Positions 53,329 to 61,296 of a DNA stretch of 64,000 nt are shown in pieces. A model generated the notes under the pieces. That model was not told where the DNA came from and searched no databases. It was given only the letters and a program-made list of their open reading frames with translations. The DNA comes from Yanshouia hominis (lineage in GTDB: Bacteria; Bacillota; Clostridia; Oscillospirales; Ruminococcaceae). Numbering within the stretch: position 1 is the first letter of the stretch; each line of letters opens with the position of its first letter. The DNA is taken from contig JACRTB010000008.1 of NCBI GenBank assembly GCA_014385025.1, positions 1 to 64,000 on the forward strand, written 5' to 3'. The translations under genes and the position numbers were made by a program.

Positions 53329-54873
53329 ATGAGGCAAAGAACACTGATCCGAAACGCAACCATATATGACGGCACGGGAGGCAGACCCTTTTTCGGGGAT
53401 GTTCTGATCGGCGGCGGTTTGATCCAGAAGATCGGGCGCTTCCTCCATGAGGAGGACTGCACAGTGGTTGATGGAAGCGGAAAGATTCTGACGCCCGGCT
53501 TTATCAACTGCCACAGCCATTCCGAGCTGCAGCCCTTTTATAATCCCCGGATGCTTCAGGTCATCGGGCAGGGAATCACGACCGAGCTGGTCGGGCAGGA
53601 CGGTTTGTCGGTCGCTCCGATCGACGATGCGCACGCCGCCGAGCTGACCGAGAATATGATCTGTTTGTGCGGCAAAGCAAAACGGGATTTCTGGTGGCGC
53701 AGCCATCGGGAATACATGCAGCTGGCGGAAGAGGCAAATCCGTCCTGTCGCTTTGTCGGCCTGCTCGGCTCCGGCACCATCCGAATGAACGTCATGGGAA
53801 GCGAGAACCGGCCCGCGACCGGGGATGAGATCCGCAAAATGTGCGAGCTGATCGAAACGGGGATGGAAGAGGGCGCGCGCGGCATGTCGTTCGGCCTTAT
53901 CTATCCGCCCAGCAGCTATGCCTCCACCGAGGAGATGATTGAGGTCTGCAAGGCGGTCGCCAAGCACGACGGAATCATCATGGTCCATACGAGAAACGAA
54001 ATGGATCTGCTGCTGGAATCCTTCGAAGAGATGGTCCGCGTGATGAAGGAGAGCGGCGTGCGGATGGAGATTTCCCATCTGAAATCCCTCGGACCGGAAA
54101 ACTGGGGCAAGGTGACCAAAATTCTCGAACGCATGGAGGAGCTGCAGCGGGAAGGCTACGACATCGGCTTCGACCAGTACCCGTGGAATGCGGGCAGCAC
54201 GGGCCTCAAGGCAACCGTTCCCGGCTGGGCCTATTCCGGCGGCGTCGATGCGTTTGAAGCGCGTCTGGCCGATAAGGAATCCTATGAGAAGGTTTACAAA
54301 GAGACGGCGGAAATCCTGCACAAACGCGGCGGCGGTGCGCGCGTGCAGGTCGCTTCGGTACCCGAAAGCAGCGAAGATTTTTCCTGGATGCCGGGCCTGC
54401 GGATGAACGAGATCGCCGAACGGCTGGGAATGGACGAGGTTGCCGCTGTGCTGTATGTCCTTTCCAAAACGAGATCTTCCGTTCTGTGCATCTACCACTC
54501 CATCAGCGAAGAGGATATTCAGGCTGTGATGCGCAGCCCCTACCACGTGGTCTGCACCGACGGAATCGTTGGGTCGGTTCCGCATCCGAGGGCCTATTCC
54601 ACCTATCCGCGTTTCCTGGGGCACTATGTGCGGGATCTCGGAATCATGCCGCTGGAAACCGCTGTCAATCACATCACCGGCGAACCGGCACGCAGGCTCC
54701 GCCTGTGGGACCGAGGGCTGATTCGCGAAGGGCTGTCGGCGGATCTGGTGCTGATTGATTACGACCGGGTCATGGAAACCAACAGCTACATCGACCCCAT
54801 CCGGCTGCCTGTGGGAATCTGCAAGGTGTGGGTCAAGGGCGCCCTCCGCTATGAAGAAGGGATGCAGCTCTGA
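53329..54873 (+). CDS. N-acyl-D-amino-acid deacylase (D-aminoacylase) family amidohydrolase
   Basis: 514 residues from the ATG at 53329, ten bases after GGAGG. A urease-type amidohydrolase: the metal pair is in NCHSHSE (His62, His64), and later VHTRNE, EISHLKSLGPENWG and GFDQYPWNAGSTGL. The C-terminal CTDGIVGSVPHPRAYSTYPR and FLGHYVRDLG are D-aminoacylase hallmarks. The zinc-bridging cysteine of the family (GNCG) is replaced here: residues 89-92 read GQDG, with Asp91 at that place. It should release the acyl group from N-acyl-D-amino acids in the cytosol. It is divergent from a LysR gene and adjoins the TTT/racemase operon. Confidence 0.87.
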   Translation: MRQRTLIRNATIYDGTGGRPFFGDVLIGGGLIQKIGRFLHEEDCTVVDGSGKILTPGFINCHSHSELQPFYNPRMLQVIGQGITTELVGQDGLSVAPIDDAHAAELTENMICLCGKAKRDFWWRSHREYMQLAEEANPSCRFVGLLGSGTIRMNVMGSENRPATGDEIRKMCELIETGMEEGARGMSFGLIYPPSSYASTEEMIEVCKAVAKHDGIIMVHTRNEMDLLLESFEEMVRVMKESGVRMEISHLKSLGPENWGKVTKILERMEELQREGYDIGFDQYPWNAGSTGLKATVPGWAYSGGVDAFEARLADKESYEKVYKETAEILHKRGGGARVQVASVPESSEDFSWMPGLRMNEIAERLGMDEVAAVLYVLSKTRSSVLCIYHSISEEDIQAVMRSPYHVVCTDGIVGSVPHPRAYSTYPRFLGHYVRDLGIMPLETAVNHITGEPARRLRLWDRGLIREGLSADLVLIDYDRVMETNSYIDPIRLPVGICKVWVKGALRYEEGMQL

Positions 54874-54937
54874 GCCTTCGCTCAAAAGTACCCGCGTCGA
54901 TTCAGAGAGTCCCGGGTAAACGACGAGTCCATTCCAT

Positions 54938-54980
54938 CGGGAGCCGCCGCGGTATCAAAACAATACCGCGGCGGCTCCCG
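54938..54980 (+). terminator. Terminator after the deacylase gene
   Basis: A perfect 18-bp stem (54938-54955 with 54963-54980), 7-nt loop, then TCTTT. It begins 65 bases after the stop. The following 245 bases hold nothing recognisable. Confidence 0.8.
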
Positions 54981-55226
54981 TCTTTGGGAGGAAACCACCG
55001 ACAGAACCGGCAGTGGGGCTTCGCAAAAGGCCATTCATTTCAAACGCTGCGCAAGGCGGCGGAATGCCGGCAAGCCTTTTTGATGAGGAAAGGCCGCTGT
55101 TCAAGCGGCACGAACCGGCGATGCGGGCGCGGGATGAAGTTCACGATCCGCTTGCCCGGCGACAGACCCCGATAAGTCCTGCGCACGCCGCCCGCCCGGC
55201 CGGAGATTGCGAGCCTTCCGAATAGA

Positions 55227-55258
55227 AGAAACCACCGGCCGAAAAGCCGGTGGTTTCT
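55227..55258 (-). terminator. Terminator of the flavoprotein-fusion gene
   Basis: A perfect 13-bp stem (55227-55239 with 55246-55258) lies five bases beyond the stop codon of the leftward 860-residue gene. On the minus strand the 3' arm ends TTTCT and is followed by TCTATT. Confidence 0.75.
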
Positions 55259-55263
55259 TTCCG

Positions 55264-57846
55264 TCAGCAGGTCGCGCCGCCGACGAGATGCTTTTGTGAA
55301 GAAATATTATCTTGCTTGCGGGCAAGCAGTTCATTCGAAAGCAGCTGCTCCTGCACATTTTCAAAGCCGAGGCGCGCGACGGTGTCGGCGAACCGCTCTC
55401 CGGTGATTCCCTGCTCGCGGAAGAGCAGAATCGCCTTCTCAACGACGTCAAGCACCTCCGCCCGATCGGTAAAGACCCGGTCGAGACAGCGGCCCTGCGC
55501 GACTTTTTTGCCCCAGCGTCCGCCGATGTAGATGCGGTAGCCGTTGGTGCTCCGCTCAAAAACTTTGAAGGGGCATTTGCCCAGACAGCGCCCGCAGTGA
55601 TTGCACGCGTCCGAATCAACGGCAATCTTTCCGTCCGCCATCTTTGCGACCTTGATCGGGCATGCCGCTTCAATCTGACAGACCTTGCAGCCGCGGCAAA
55701 GCTCGAGATTAGGCTCCGGCACCCGCTGTCCGATGATGCCGAGATCGTTGAGATCGGGCTTAACACAGTTGTTGGGGCATCCGCCCACCGCGATCTTGAA
55801 CTTGTGAGGCAGTTTCACATGGGAGTAGCCATGGTAGAACCGTTCGTGGATTTCCTCCGAGAGGGAGAAGGTGTCGATCAGTCCGTACTGGCAGGTGGTG
55901 CCTTTGCAGGAAACAACCGGGCGGACCTTTGAGCCGGTGCCTCCGGTTTCGAGTCCGGCCTGCATCAGGAATTCCCGCATCGGTTCGATGCTGTCGAAGG
56001 GAACACCCTGAATCTCGACCGTCAAACGGGAGGTCATGGCAATTTCCCCGCTGCCGAACCGTTCGGCGGCCTCCGAGATGGCGCGGCTTTCCCCGGCGGT
56101 AATTTTCCCATTGCGGGTGATAACCCGCCCGTTGAAACGGTCGGCGGTGTTTTTATCCCGCAGAAAGCCCAGTCCCTTGACGCGGGTAACTTCCTCGGGC
56201 GGGACGCTTGTTCCGGCGGCATGGGCCTTCACCTCGCAGAAGGAGGTTGATCCCTCGAGAACGACGGTGTCGGTATAGCCGAAAGCCGCGAGCTTGCGCT
56301 GGAGCAGATAGGCGCGCCGTCCCTTGGTGCAGACGAGCAGCAGCGGCTCATCCGCTCCGATGCCATCGATGGGTCCCCGCACCTTGTCAAGCGCGACGTA
56401 GGTTGCACCGGGAACAGCGGGCGCGCGGGAAACGTCGATGACCCGGCGGCCCTGCGCTTTTCCGGCGGCATATTCGGCGGGGGTCATGCTAACCATCGCG
56501 CCGGACAGCTTGTTGAGCAGCACATAGACCGCCTGCACCAGCGGGTGGATTGCGGTTGAGAAGGGCGGCGCATAGGCAAGGTCAAGGCCGTCAAAATCAT
56601 CGAGTATCATTCCCGCCGCGATACCGGTGGCGGCGATATCGATCATCTTGTCAACCGAGCCGGGACCGAACACCTGTGCGCCGAGCAGTCGATGGCTCTG
56701 CCGGTCGGCAATCAGCTTGGTGATAAAGGTGGCGGCCCCAGGATAATAGTGCGCTTTGTCGTCGGTGACCGCAAGGGCGGTCACCACATCATAGCCCTCC
56801 CCGACGGCTTGTGCCTCAGAAAGCCCTGTGCGTCCGCAGTTGAGGCCGGGCAACCGGACGATTCCGGTCCCGAGCACGCCGGGATAGGCAGCCTCCTCTC
56901 CGGCGATCACCCGGGCGAGGGTCCTGCCCTCAAGGTTGGCGCTCGACCCCATGGGGGAGTACTGCGGCTTGCCGGTGATCCGGTTTGTGACAAGGGCGCA
57001 GTCCCCGGCCGCGTAGACATCGGGAAGATTGGTTCTCATCCGCCGGTCCACCACGATCGCGCCTTTTTCCATCGCGATGCCGCTGCCTGCGAGAAAATCG
57101 GTATTCGGGCGGATTCCGATCGAAAGAACGGCCAGATCGGCGGGCAGGATTCTCGCGCCGGTTCGGACCGCGGTGATTCGGGAATCCCCGAGAAAGGCCT
57201 CCGCCTTGGCGCCTGTTATGACCCGAAAACCGTTTTTGACCAGATGCCGCCGCAGATAATCCGCCATTTCAGGATCGAAAATGCCGGGAAGAAGCTGGGA
57301 AGAGGCCTCCAGCAGTGTCACCTGAATGCCGCGTGTTTTCAGATTTTCCGCGACCTCAAGTCCGATGAAGCCGCCGCCAACCACTACGGCGCGGCGGATA
57401 TCCTCCCGTTCGGCCCAGCCGCGGATTGCCGAAGCGTCCGCAGGGGTGCGAAGGGTAAAGACGCCGGGAAGCTCCACACCCGCCGCGTCGGGACGCAGGG
57501 GAGAAGCGCCGACCGCAATCACAGCCCGGTCATAGCCGACCGCCTCCGCCGGACCGTCCGGGGAACGCCGGATCGAGATGGTTTTGGCGGTGGGATCAAG
57601 GGCGGCAGCCTCGCATCCCGTTTCCACCGCGACGCCGGTCAGCGCCGCGAATTTTTCGGGGGTATTGACAATCAGCTCCGCCTCGTCTTCAACCGATCCG
57701 CCGATCAGATAGGGAAGCCCGCAGCCCGCGTAGGAAATCTCCTTCTCTCTGGTAAAAATGGTGATGTCAGCGCCCGGCAACTCGCGTTTGAGCTTTGCCG
57801 CCGCCTTGGTTCCGGCGGCGACGCCGCCGATGATCAGAACTTTCAT
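55264..57846 (-). CDS. Multidomain flavoprotein: CoA-disulfide-reductase-type NADH oxidoreductase, rhodanese, and siroheme/[4Fe-4S] sulfite-reductase-like module
   Basis: 860 residues in one frame. Residues 1 to about 450: FAD/NAD(P)-dependent reductase, with IIGGVAAGTKAAAKLKRELP, the CoA-disulfide reductase active site SYAGCGLPY (Cys42), NAD site VVVGGGFIGLEVAENL and FAD site VYAAGDCAL. About 455-545: rhodanese with LLVCTKGRRAYL (Cys506). From about 605: a nitrite/sulfite reductase half-domain with siroheme/cluster ligands CKGTTC (Cys647, Cys652) and GGCPNNC (Cys690, Cys694), then two ferredoxin-type clusters (Cys717/720/723/729 and Cys748/751/754/758). It could pass electrons from NAD(P)H to a sulfur species. 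The actual substrate (persulfide, polysulfide, sulfite) is inference. The DUF134-NifX gene precedes it by 19 bases. Confidence 0.88.
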   Translation of the reverse strand: MKVLIIGGVAAGTKAAAKLKRELPGADITIFTREKEISYAGCGLPYLIGGSVEDEAELIVNTPEKFAALTGVAVETGCEAAALDPTAKTISIRRSPDGPAEAVGYDRAVIAVGASPLRPDAAGVELPGVFTLRTPADASAIRGWAEREDIRRAVVVGGGFIGLEVAENLKTRGIQVTLLEASSQLLPGIFDPEMADYLRRHLVKNGFRVITGAKAEAFLGDSRITAVRTGARILPADLAVLSIGIRPNTDFLAGSGIAMEKGAIVVDRRMRTNLPDVYAAGDCALVTNRITGKPQYSPMGSSANLEGRTLARVIAGEEAAYPGVLGTGIVRLPGLNCGRTGLSEAQAVGEGYDVVTALAVTDDKAHYYPGAATFITKLIADRQSHRLLGAQVFGPGSVDKMIDIAATGIAAGMILDDFDGLDLAYAPPFSTAIHPLVQAVYVLLNKLSGAMVSMTPAEYAAGKAQGRRVIDVSRAPAVPGATYVALDKVRGPIDGIGADEPLLLVCTKGRRAYLLQRKLAAFGYTDTVVLEGSTSFCEVKAHAAGTSVPPEEVTRVKGLGFLRDKNTADRFNGRVITRNGKITAGESRAISEAAERFGSGEIAMTSRLTVEIQGVPFDSIEPMREFLMQAGLETGGTGSKVRPVVSCKGTTCQYGLIDTFSLSEEIHERFYHGYSHVKLPHKFKIAVGGCPNNCVKPDLNDLGIIGQRVPEPNLELCRGCKVCQIEAACPIKVAKMADGKIAVDSDACNHCGRCLGKCPFKVFERSTNGYRIYIGGRWGKKVAQGRCLDRVFTDRAEVLDVVEKAILLFREQGITGERFADTVARLGFENVQEQLLSNELLARKQDNISSQKHLVGGATC

Positions 57847-57864
57847 CCGATGCTCCCTTTTCGT

Positions 57865-58641
57865 CTATTCGTGATGGCAGCTTCCGCCGCATCCGCCGGT
57901 GTGGCAGTTATCATGGCTCTCCTCGTGTTCATGGTGGTGCGAGCAGACAATATCGGCGTTGTAGACGAGGGTGCCGTTCAGCAGCGCCCGCGCCGCCTCG
58001 TCGGCGCTGCCCGACGCGCCGCAGTAGAGCCGGATGCCCGCTTCGGCAAGAGCCGCCTTGGCACCGCCGCCGATTCCGCCGCAGATCAGGGTATCCACCC
58101 CCTGCGAGGTCAGAAATCCGGCTAAGGCTCCGTGGCCGCTTCCGTTGGTGGGTACGACCTGCGAGCCGGTCACCTGACCATTCGCGATATCGTAGATCTT
58201 AAAGGCCTCACTGTGCCCAAAGTGTTGAAAAATCATGCCTTCCTGATAGGTAATTGCCAGTTTCATTTCTAATCCTTCCTTTGCCTGATTGGTTGTGTTC
58301 AATGGATTCTGATGGCAGCAGTGAAGCGCGTCGCCGCATTCCGGCCGTTTGGCAGGGCAAACAAGGACATCCCCGCCCTCAATCAGCAGCGGACGCGCAC
58401 TCACCAGAGCCTCTGCCATTTTTCGCCGAGCACTGTCATACATTCTGGTGACGGTAGGCCGGGAAACCCGCATCCTGGCAGCGCACTGTTCCTGGGAGAA
58501 ACGCTCAAAATCCAGCAGGCGGACCGTTTCATATTCATCATAGCCCATGATGACCGGTTCCTCGCCGCGGATGTCCTTCGGCTCAAAGCATGCGGCTTTG
58601 GGCTTTGAGCAGATCATTCTGCATTTTTGCGGACGAGCCAA
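57865..58641 (-). CDS. Fusion of DUF134 DNA-binding protein and NifX/NafY-type iron-molybdenum-cofactor-binding domain
   Basis: 258 residues from a TTG at 58641, behind AGGAGG. Residues 1 to about 100 are DUF134: ARPQKCRMICSKPKAACFEP, then YDEYETVRLLDFERFSQEQC and a sigma-type helix-turn-helix (RMRVSRPTVTRMYDSARRKM). From Met125 a NifX/NafY (dinitrogenase Fe-Mo cofactor) domain begins: MKLAITYQEGMIFQHFGHSE and VDTLICGGIGGGAKAAL. The tail (about 232-258) is rich in His and Cys, a likely metal site. It is probably a metal- or cluster-responsive regulator of the unit with the fusion flavoprotein. DUF134-NifX fusions occur in other anaerobes. Confidence 0.88.
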   Translation of the reverse strand: MARPQKCRMICSKPKAACFEPKDIRGEEPVIMGYDEYETVRLLDFERFSQEQCAARMRVSRPTVTRMYDSARRKMAEALVSARPLLIEGGDVLVCPAKRPECGDALHCCHQNPLNTTNQAKEGLEMKLAITYQEGMIFQHFGHSEAFKIYDIANGQVTGSQVVPTNGSGHGALAGFLTSQGVDTLICGGIGGGAKAALAEAGIRLYCGASGSADEAARALLNGTLVYNADIVCSHHHEHEESHDNCHTGGCGGSCHHE

Positions 58642-58664
58642 ATAACCACCTCCTGCTGATTCTC

Positions 58665-58693
58665 AGTATAGTTTTGTTTTGAACATATGTCAA
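58665..58693 (-). promoter_or_regulatory. Promoter of the DUF134-NifX/flavoprotein operon
   Basis: On the minus strand a consensus TTGACA (58693-58688), exactly 17 bases, TATACT (58670-58665), 24 bases before the TTG start. Confidence 0.85.
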
Positions 58694-58935
58694 TAATTTA
58701 AGCGGACTTTTTACAAATTTTGCAAAAAATCGCGGGAAAGGCAGGCTTCGGGGTAGCTCCCGCTTGCCCTCATATGGAACAAGCACCAGCTATTCCGGCA
58801 GGCAATGAAAACGTTTTAACCAACAGGGTTAGGCAACACAACGTGACGGTGGAACGAAACAGGACAAAGGCCAAGCCGGATGGAGCCCCTCTGTGAACGG
58901 CAGTGTAATCCATGCTCATCCGTCCACGTGTCCCG

Positions 58936-59033
58936 GATTTTCGGCATGGTACTTCCAGGGGGAGGCGCGACGAGGGCTGCGATCGTTCCGCCGCGCGTCT
59001 CGATTTTCGGCATGGTACTTCCAGGGGGAGGCG
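58936..59033. repeat. 32-bp direct repeat
   Basis: GATTTTCGGCATGGTACTTC and the following 12 bases occur identically at 58936-58967 and 59002-59033, starting 66 bases apart. The rest of 58.70-59.29 kb contains no supportable gene; the repeat is of unknown role. Confidence 0.85.
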
Positions 59034-59138
59034 GGACAGGGGATCGCTCTCCCTCTGCGGTGCGCTCCGGCTCCACATGTGCGCTTCGGCCGCCCTCCGA
59101 TTGGATGTGCCGCCCGCTGGACGTCAGAGAAAGGTAAA

Positions 59139-59184
59139 GAAGCGGGAGAGCGCGGGCGGCCTTGGGCCCGCGCTCTCCCGCTTC
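59139..59184 (-). terminator. Long hairpin downstream of the aldo/keto reductase gene
   Basis: A perfect 19-bp GC-rich stem (59139-59157 with 59166-59184) with an 8-nt loop, about 110 bases after the leftward reductase gene ends. The minus-strand sequence after it is T-rich (TCTTTACCTTTCTC). It is the likely end of the 59-61 kb leftward transcript. Confidence 0.65.
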
Positions 59185-59292
59185 GTGATGGAAGACGCTG
59201 AATGGGAAAATGGGTTCCCCGTCTTCGAAAGGGCGGACCGGAAGCAATGCCCCTTCAGGCCGGAGCACATGTTCAACACGTGGTTCTGATCT

Positions 59293-60315
59293 CTAAAACG
59301 CCTTTCCCGCCAGAATTTCCTTGTAGTCCTCATAGTTTTTGGCGAGCAGCGCGGGAGTATCCAGCCCGTAGGGACATTTGCTTCTGCACTGGTTGCAGTG
59401 CAGGCAGTCCTCAATCTTTTTCATCTTCGCCTGTGCTTCGGGTGTGAGCTGCAGCGCCGATGGGGAGCGGCGGATCATCAGCGACATTCTGGCACAGTTG
59501 TTGATTTCAATTCCGGCCGGACAAGGCATGCAGTAGCCGCATCCCCGGCAAAAATCTCCGGAAAGCATCCGGCGGTCCCGTTCGATCAGTTCCCGAATGG
59601 CGTCGTCATAAGCGGGCGGGTTGTCGCGGTAGGAGAGAAATTCGTCAAGCTCAGACTCCCGCTGCACTCCCCAGATCGGCAGGATATGCCCGAACTGTGC
59701 CAGGTAGGCATACGCGGCCCGGGAATCGCCGATCAGGCCGCCCGAAAGGGCCTTCATTGCGATGAAGCCCATCCCCGCCGCCTTGCACGCCTCGGCCAGC
59801 GCGATGTCCTTTTCGGTGGCCAGATAGCAGAAGGGAAACTGAAGCGTTTCGTATAAGCCGGACGCGACCGCCTCATGGGCGATCGAAAGCCGGTGGTTGG
59901 TAATGCCGATATGCCGGATTTTTCCCTGCGCCTTCGCCTCAAGCATCGCCTCGTAGAGGCCGGTGCCGTCGCCGGGCTTTGGGCAGAAGGAAGGGTTATG
60001 GAATTGATGAACATCGATGTAATCGGTGCGCAGGTTGCGCAGAGAGGTTTCCAGGTCCTTTCGGAATTCCCCGCCGTCTTTGGCAGCGGTTTTGCTTGCG
60101 ATAAAAACCTTGCCGCGGATTCCCTCCAGCGCCTCCCCCAGCTTAATCTCGCTGTCGGAATAGGCCCGGGCGGTGTCGAAATAAGTAATTCCGCCCTCAT
60201 AGGCCCTGCGGATCAGGCGCACGGCCTCCTGCTGAGAAATGCGCTGAATCGGAAGCGCACCGAACCCGTTCTTGTCAACGGTAATTCCTGTTTTCCCCAA
60301 TGTTACCTTGAGCAT
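59293..60315 (-). CDS. Aldo/keto reductase with C-terminal [4Fe-4S] ferredoxin domain
   Basis: 340 residues. The NAD(P)H-binding TIM-barrel tetrad is visible: GGITYFDTARAY (Asp47, Tyr52), IASKTA (Lys75) and QFHNPS (His105). From about 250 a double-cluster extension: CRGCGYCMPCP (Cys255, 258, 261, 264) and CLHCNQCRSKCP (Cys303, 306, 309, 313). This architecture is common in anaerobic bacteria and the true substrate is usually unknown. The leftward gene precedes the hairpin at 59.14 kb. Confidence 0.93.
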   Translation of the reverse strand: MLKVTLGKTGITVDKNGFGALPIQRISQQEAVRLIRRAYEGGITYFDTARAYSDSEIKLGEALEGIRGKVFIASKTAAKDGGEFRKDLETSLRNLRTDYIDVHQFHNPSFCPKPGDGTGLYEAMLEAKAQGKIRHIGITNHRLSIAHEAVASGLYETLQFPFCYLATEKDIALAEACKAAGMGFIAMKALSGGLIGDSRAAYAYLAQFGHILPIWGVQRESELDEFLSYRDNPPAYDDAIRELIERDRRMLSGDFCRGCGYCMPCPAGIEINNCARMSLMIRRSPSALQLTPEAQAKMKKIEDCLHCNQCRSKCPYGLDTPALLAKNYEDYKEILAGKAF

Positions 60316-60399
60316 ATTTTTTCCTCCTGTCTATCATACCGCCCCGCGGATTTTTCACGTATCATGGCGCGGAGGGCAGGCCGCCGCGCTTGAGAGCAG

Positions 60400-61269
60400 T
60401 CAGAATTTTACGAGCAGGAGCAGCGTCCCGCCGGTTAAAAGGGCCAGTCCCGCGGCGGCGCGGCGGCTGAGCCGCTCCTTCAGAACAACGCCCGAAAAGG
60501 CGACGGTGACGAGGATGCTCAGCTTGTCGATGGGAACAACCACGCTGGCCGGTCCCTCCTGCAGCGCCCGGTAATAGAACATCCAGGAAAGTCCCGTCGC
60601 AAGTCCGGAGAGGCCGAGAAAAAGCCAGCTTTTTGCGCCGATCCCCCGGATTTCCCGCTGAAGTCCGAGGAAAAAGACAATCCCCCAGGCCATCGCCAGC
60701 ACCACGGCGGTCCGGATCGCTGTGCCGAGATTCGATTCCATCCCCGCGATGCCGATTTTGCTCAGAATCGCGGTCAGACTGGCGAATACCGCCGAAAGGA
60801 CCGCCCAGAGCAGCCAGCGTCCTCCGGCCGTCGAAGAACCGCCGCCGGAGCCTGTCTTTGCGACCATCAGCAGGGTTCCGGTAAGGATCAGGCACATGCC
60901 GAGCAGCATATTGAGAGAGAGCGCCTCCCGCAGCAGCAGAAAGGCAAGCAGCATGGTCAGTACCGTGCTGGACTTGTCGATCGGGGCGACCTTATTCACA
61001 TCGCCGGTCTGCAGCGCCCGGAAATAGCAGATCCAGCTCGCGCCGGTGGCAAAGCCGGAAAGAATCAGGAAGAGCCAGCTTCGGGAATCCACCGAGGAAA
61101 TGCTGCTCTGGGAGCCGACGATAAAAACCATCATCCAGGCGAAGACGAGCACCACAACGGTGCGCAGCGCGGTCGCAAGGTGGGAATTGATCTTCTGGAT
61201 TCCGATTTTGGCCAAAACAGCGGTCATGCCTGCGAAGAGAGCCGAACAGAATGCATACAGAATCCACAT
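60400..61269 (-). CDS. EamA-family drug/metabolite transporter
   Basis: 289 residues with ten hydrophobic segments in two matching halves. The repeat is plain: residues about 5-60 and 150-205 each contain the AVFASLTAILSKIGI-type helix and TALRTVVVLVFAW/TAIRTAVVLAMAW. Family signatures YFRALQTGDVNKVAPIDKSS and YYRALQEGPASVVVPIDKLS occur in both halves. Function in exporting or importing small metabolites is unassigned. Its start is 27 bases from the CDF gene end on the same strand. Confidence 0.9.
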   Translation of the reverse strand: MWILYAFCSALFAGMTAVLAKIGIQKINSHLATALRTVVVLVFAWMMVFIVGSQSSISSVDSRSWLFLILSGFATGASWICYFRALQTGDVNKVAPIDKSSTVLTMLLAFLLLREALSLNMLLGMCLILTGTLLMVAKTGSGGGSSTAGGRWLLWAVLSAVFASLTAILSKIGIAGMESNLGTAIRTAVVLAMAWGIVFFLGLQREIRGIGAKSWLFLGLSGLATGLSWMFYYRALQEGPASVVVPIDKLSILVTVAFSGVVLKERLSRRAAAGLALLTGGTLLLLVKF

Positions 61270-61296
61270 GAGAGATTGCTCCCTTTCATTGCCCGC

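Noticed and set aside
56692-58125. 477-codon open frame on the plus strand
   Set aside because: Antisense to the flavoprotein fusion and the DUF134-NifX gene, both with clear motifs.
58682-58693. Second LexA-like box at the DUF134 promoter
   Set aside because: GAACATATGTCA has only one matching half-site and overlaps the -35 element.
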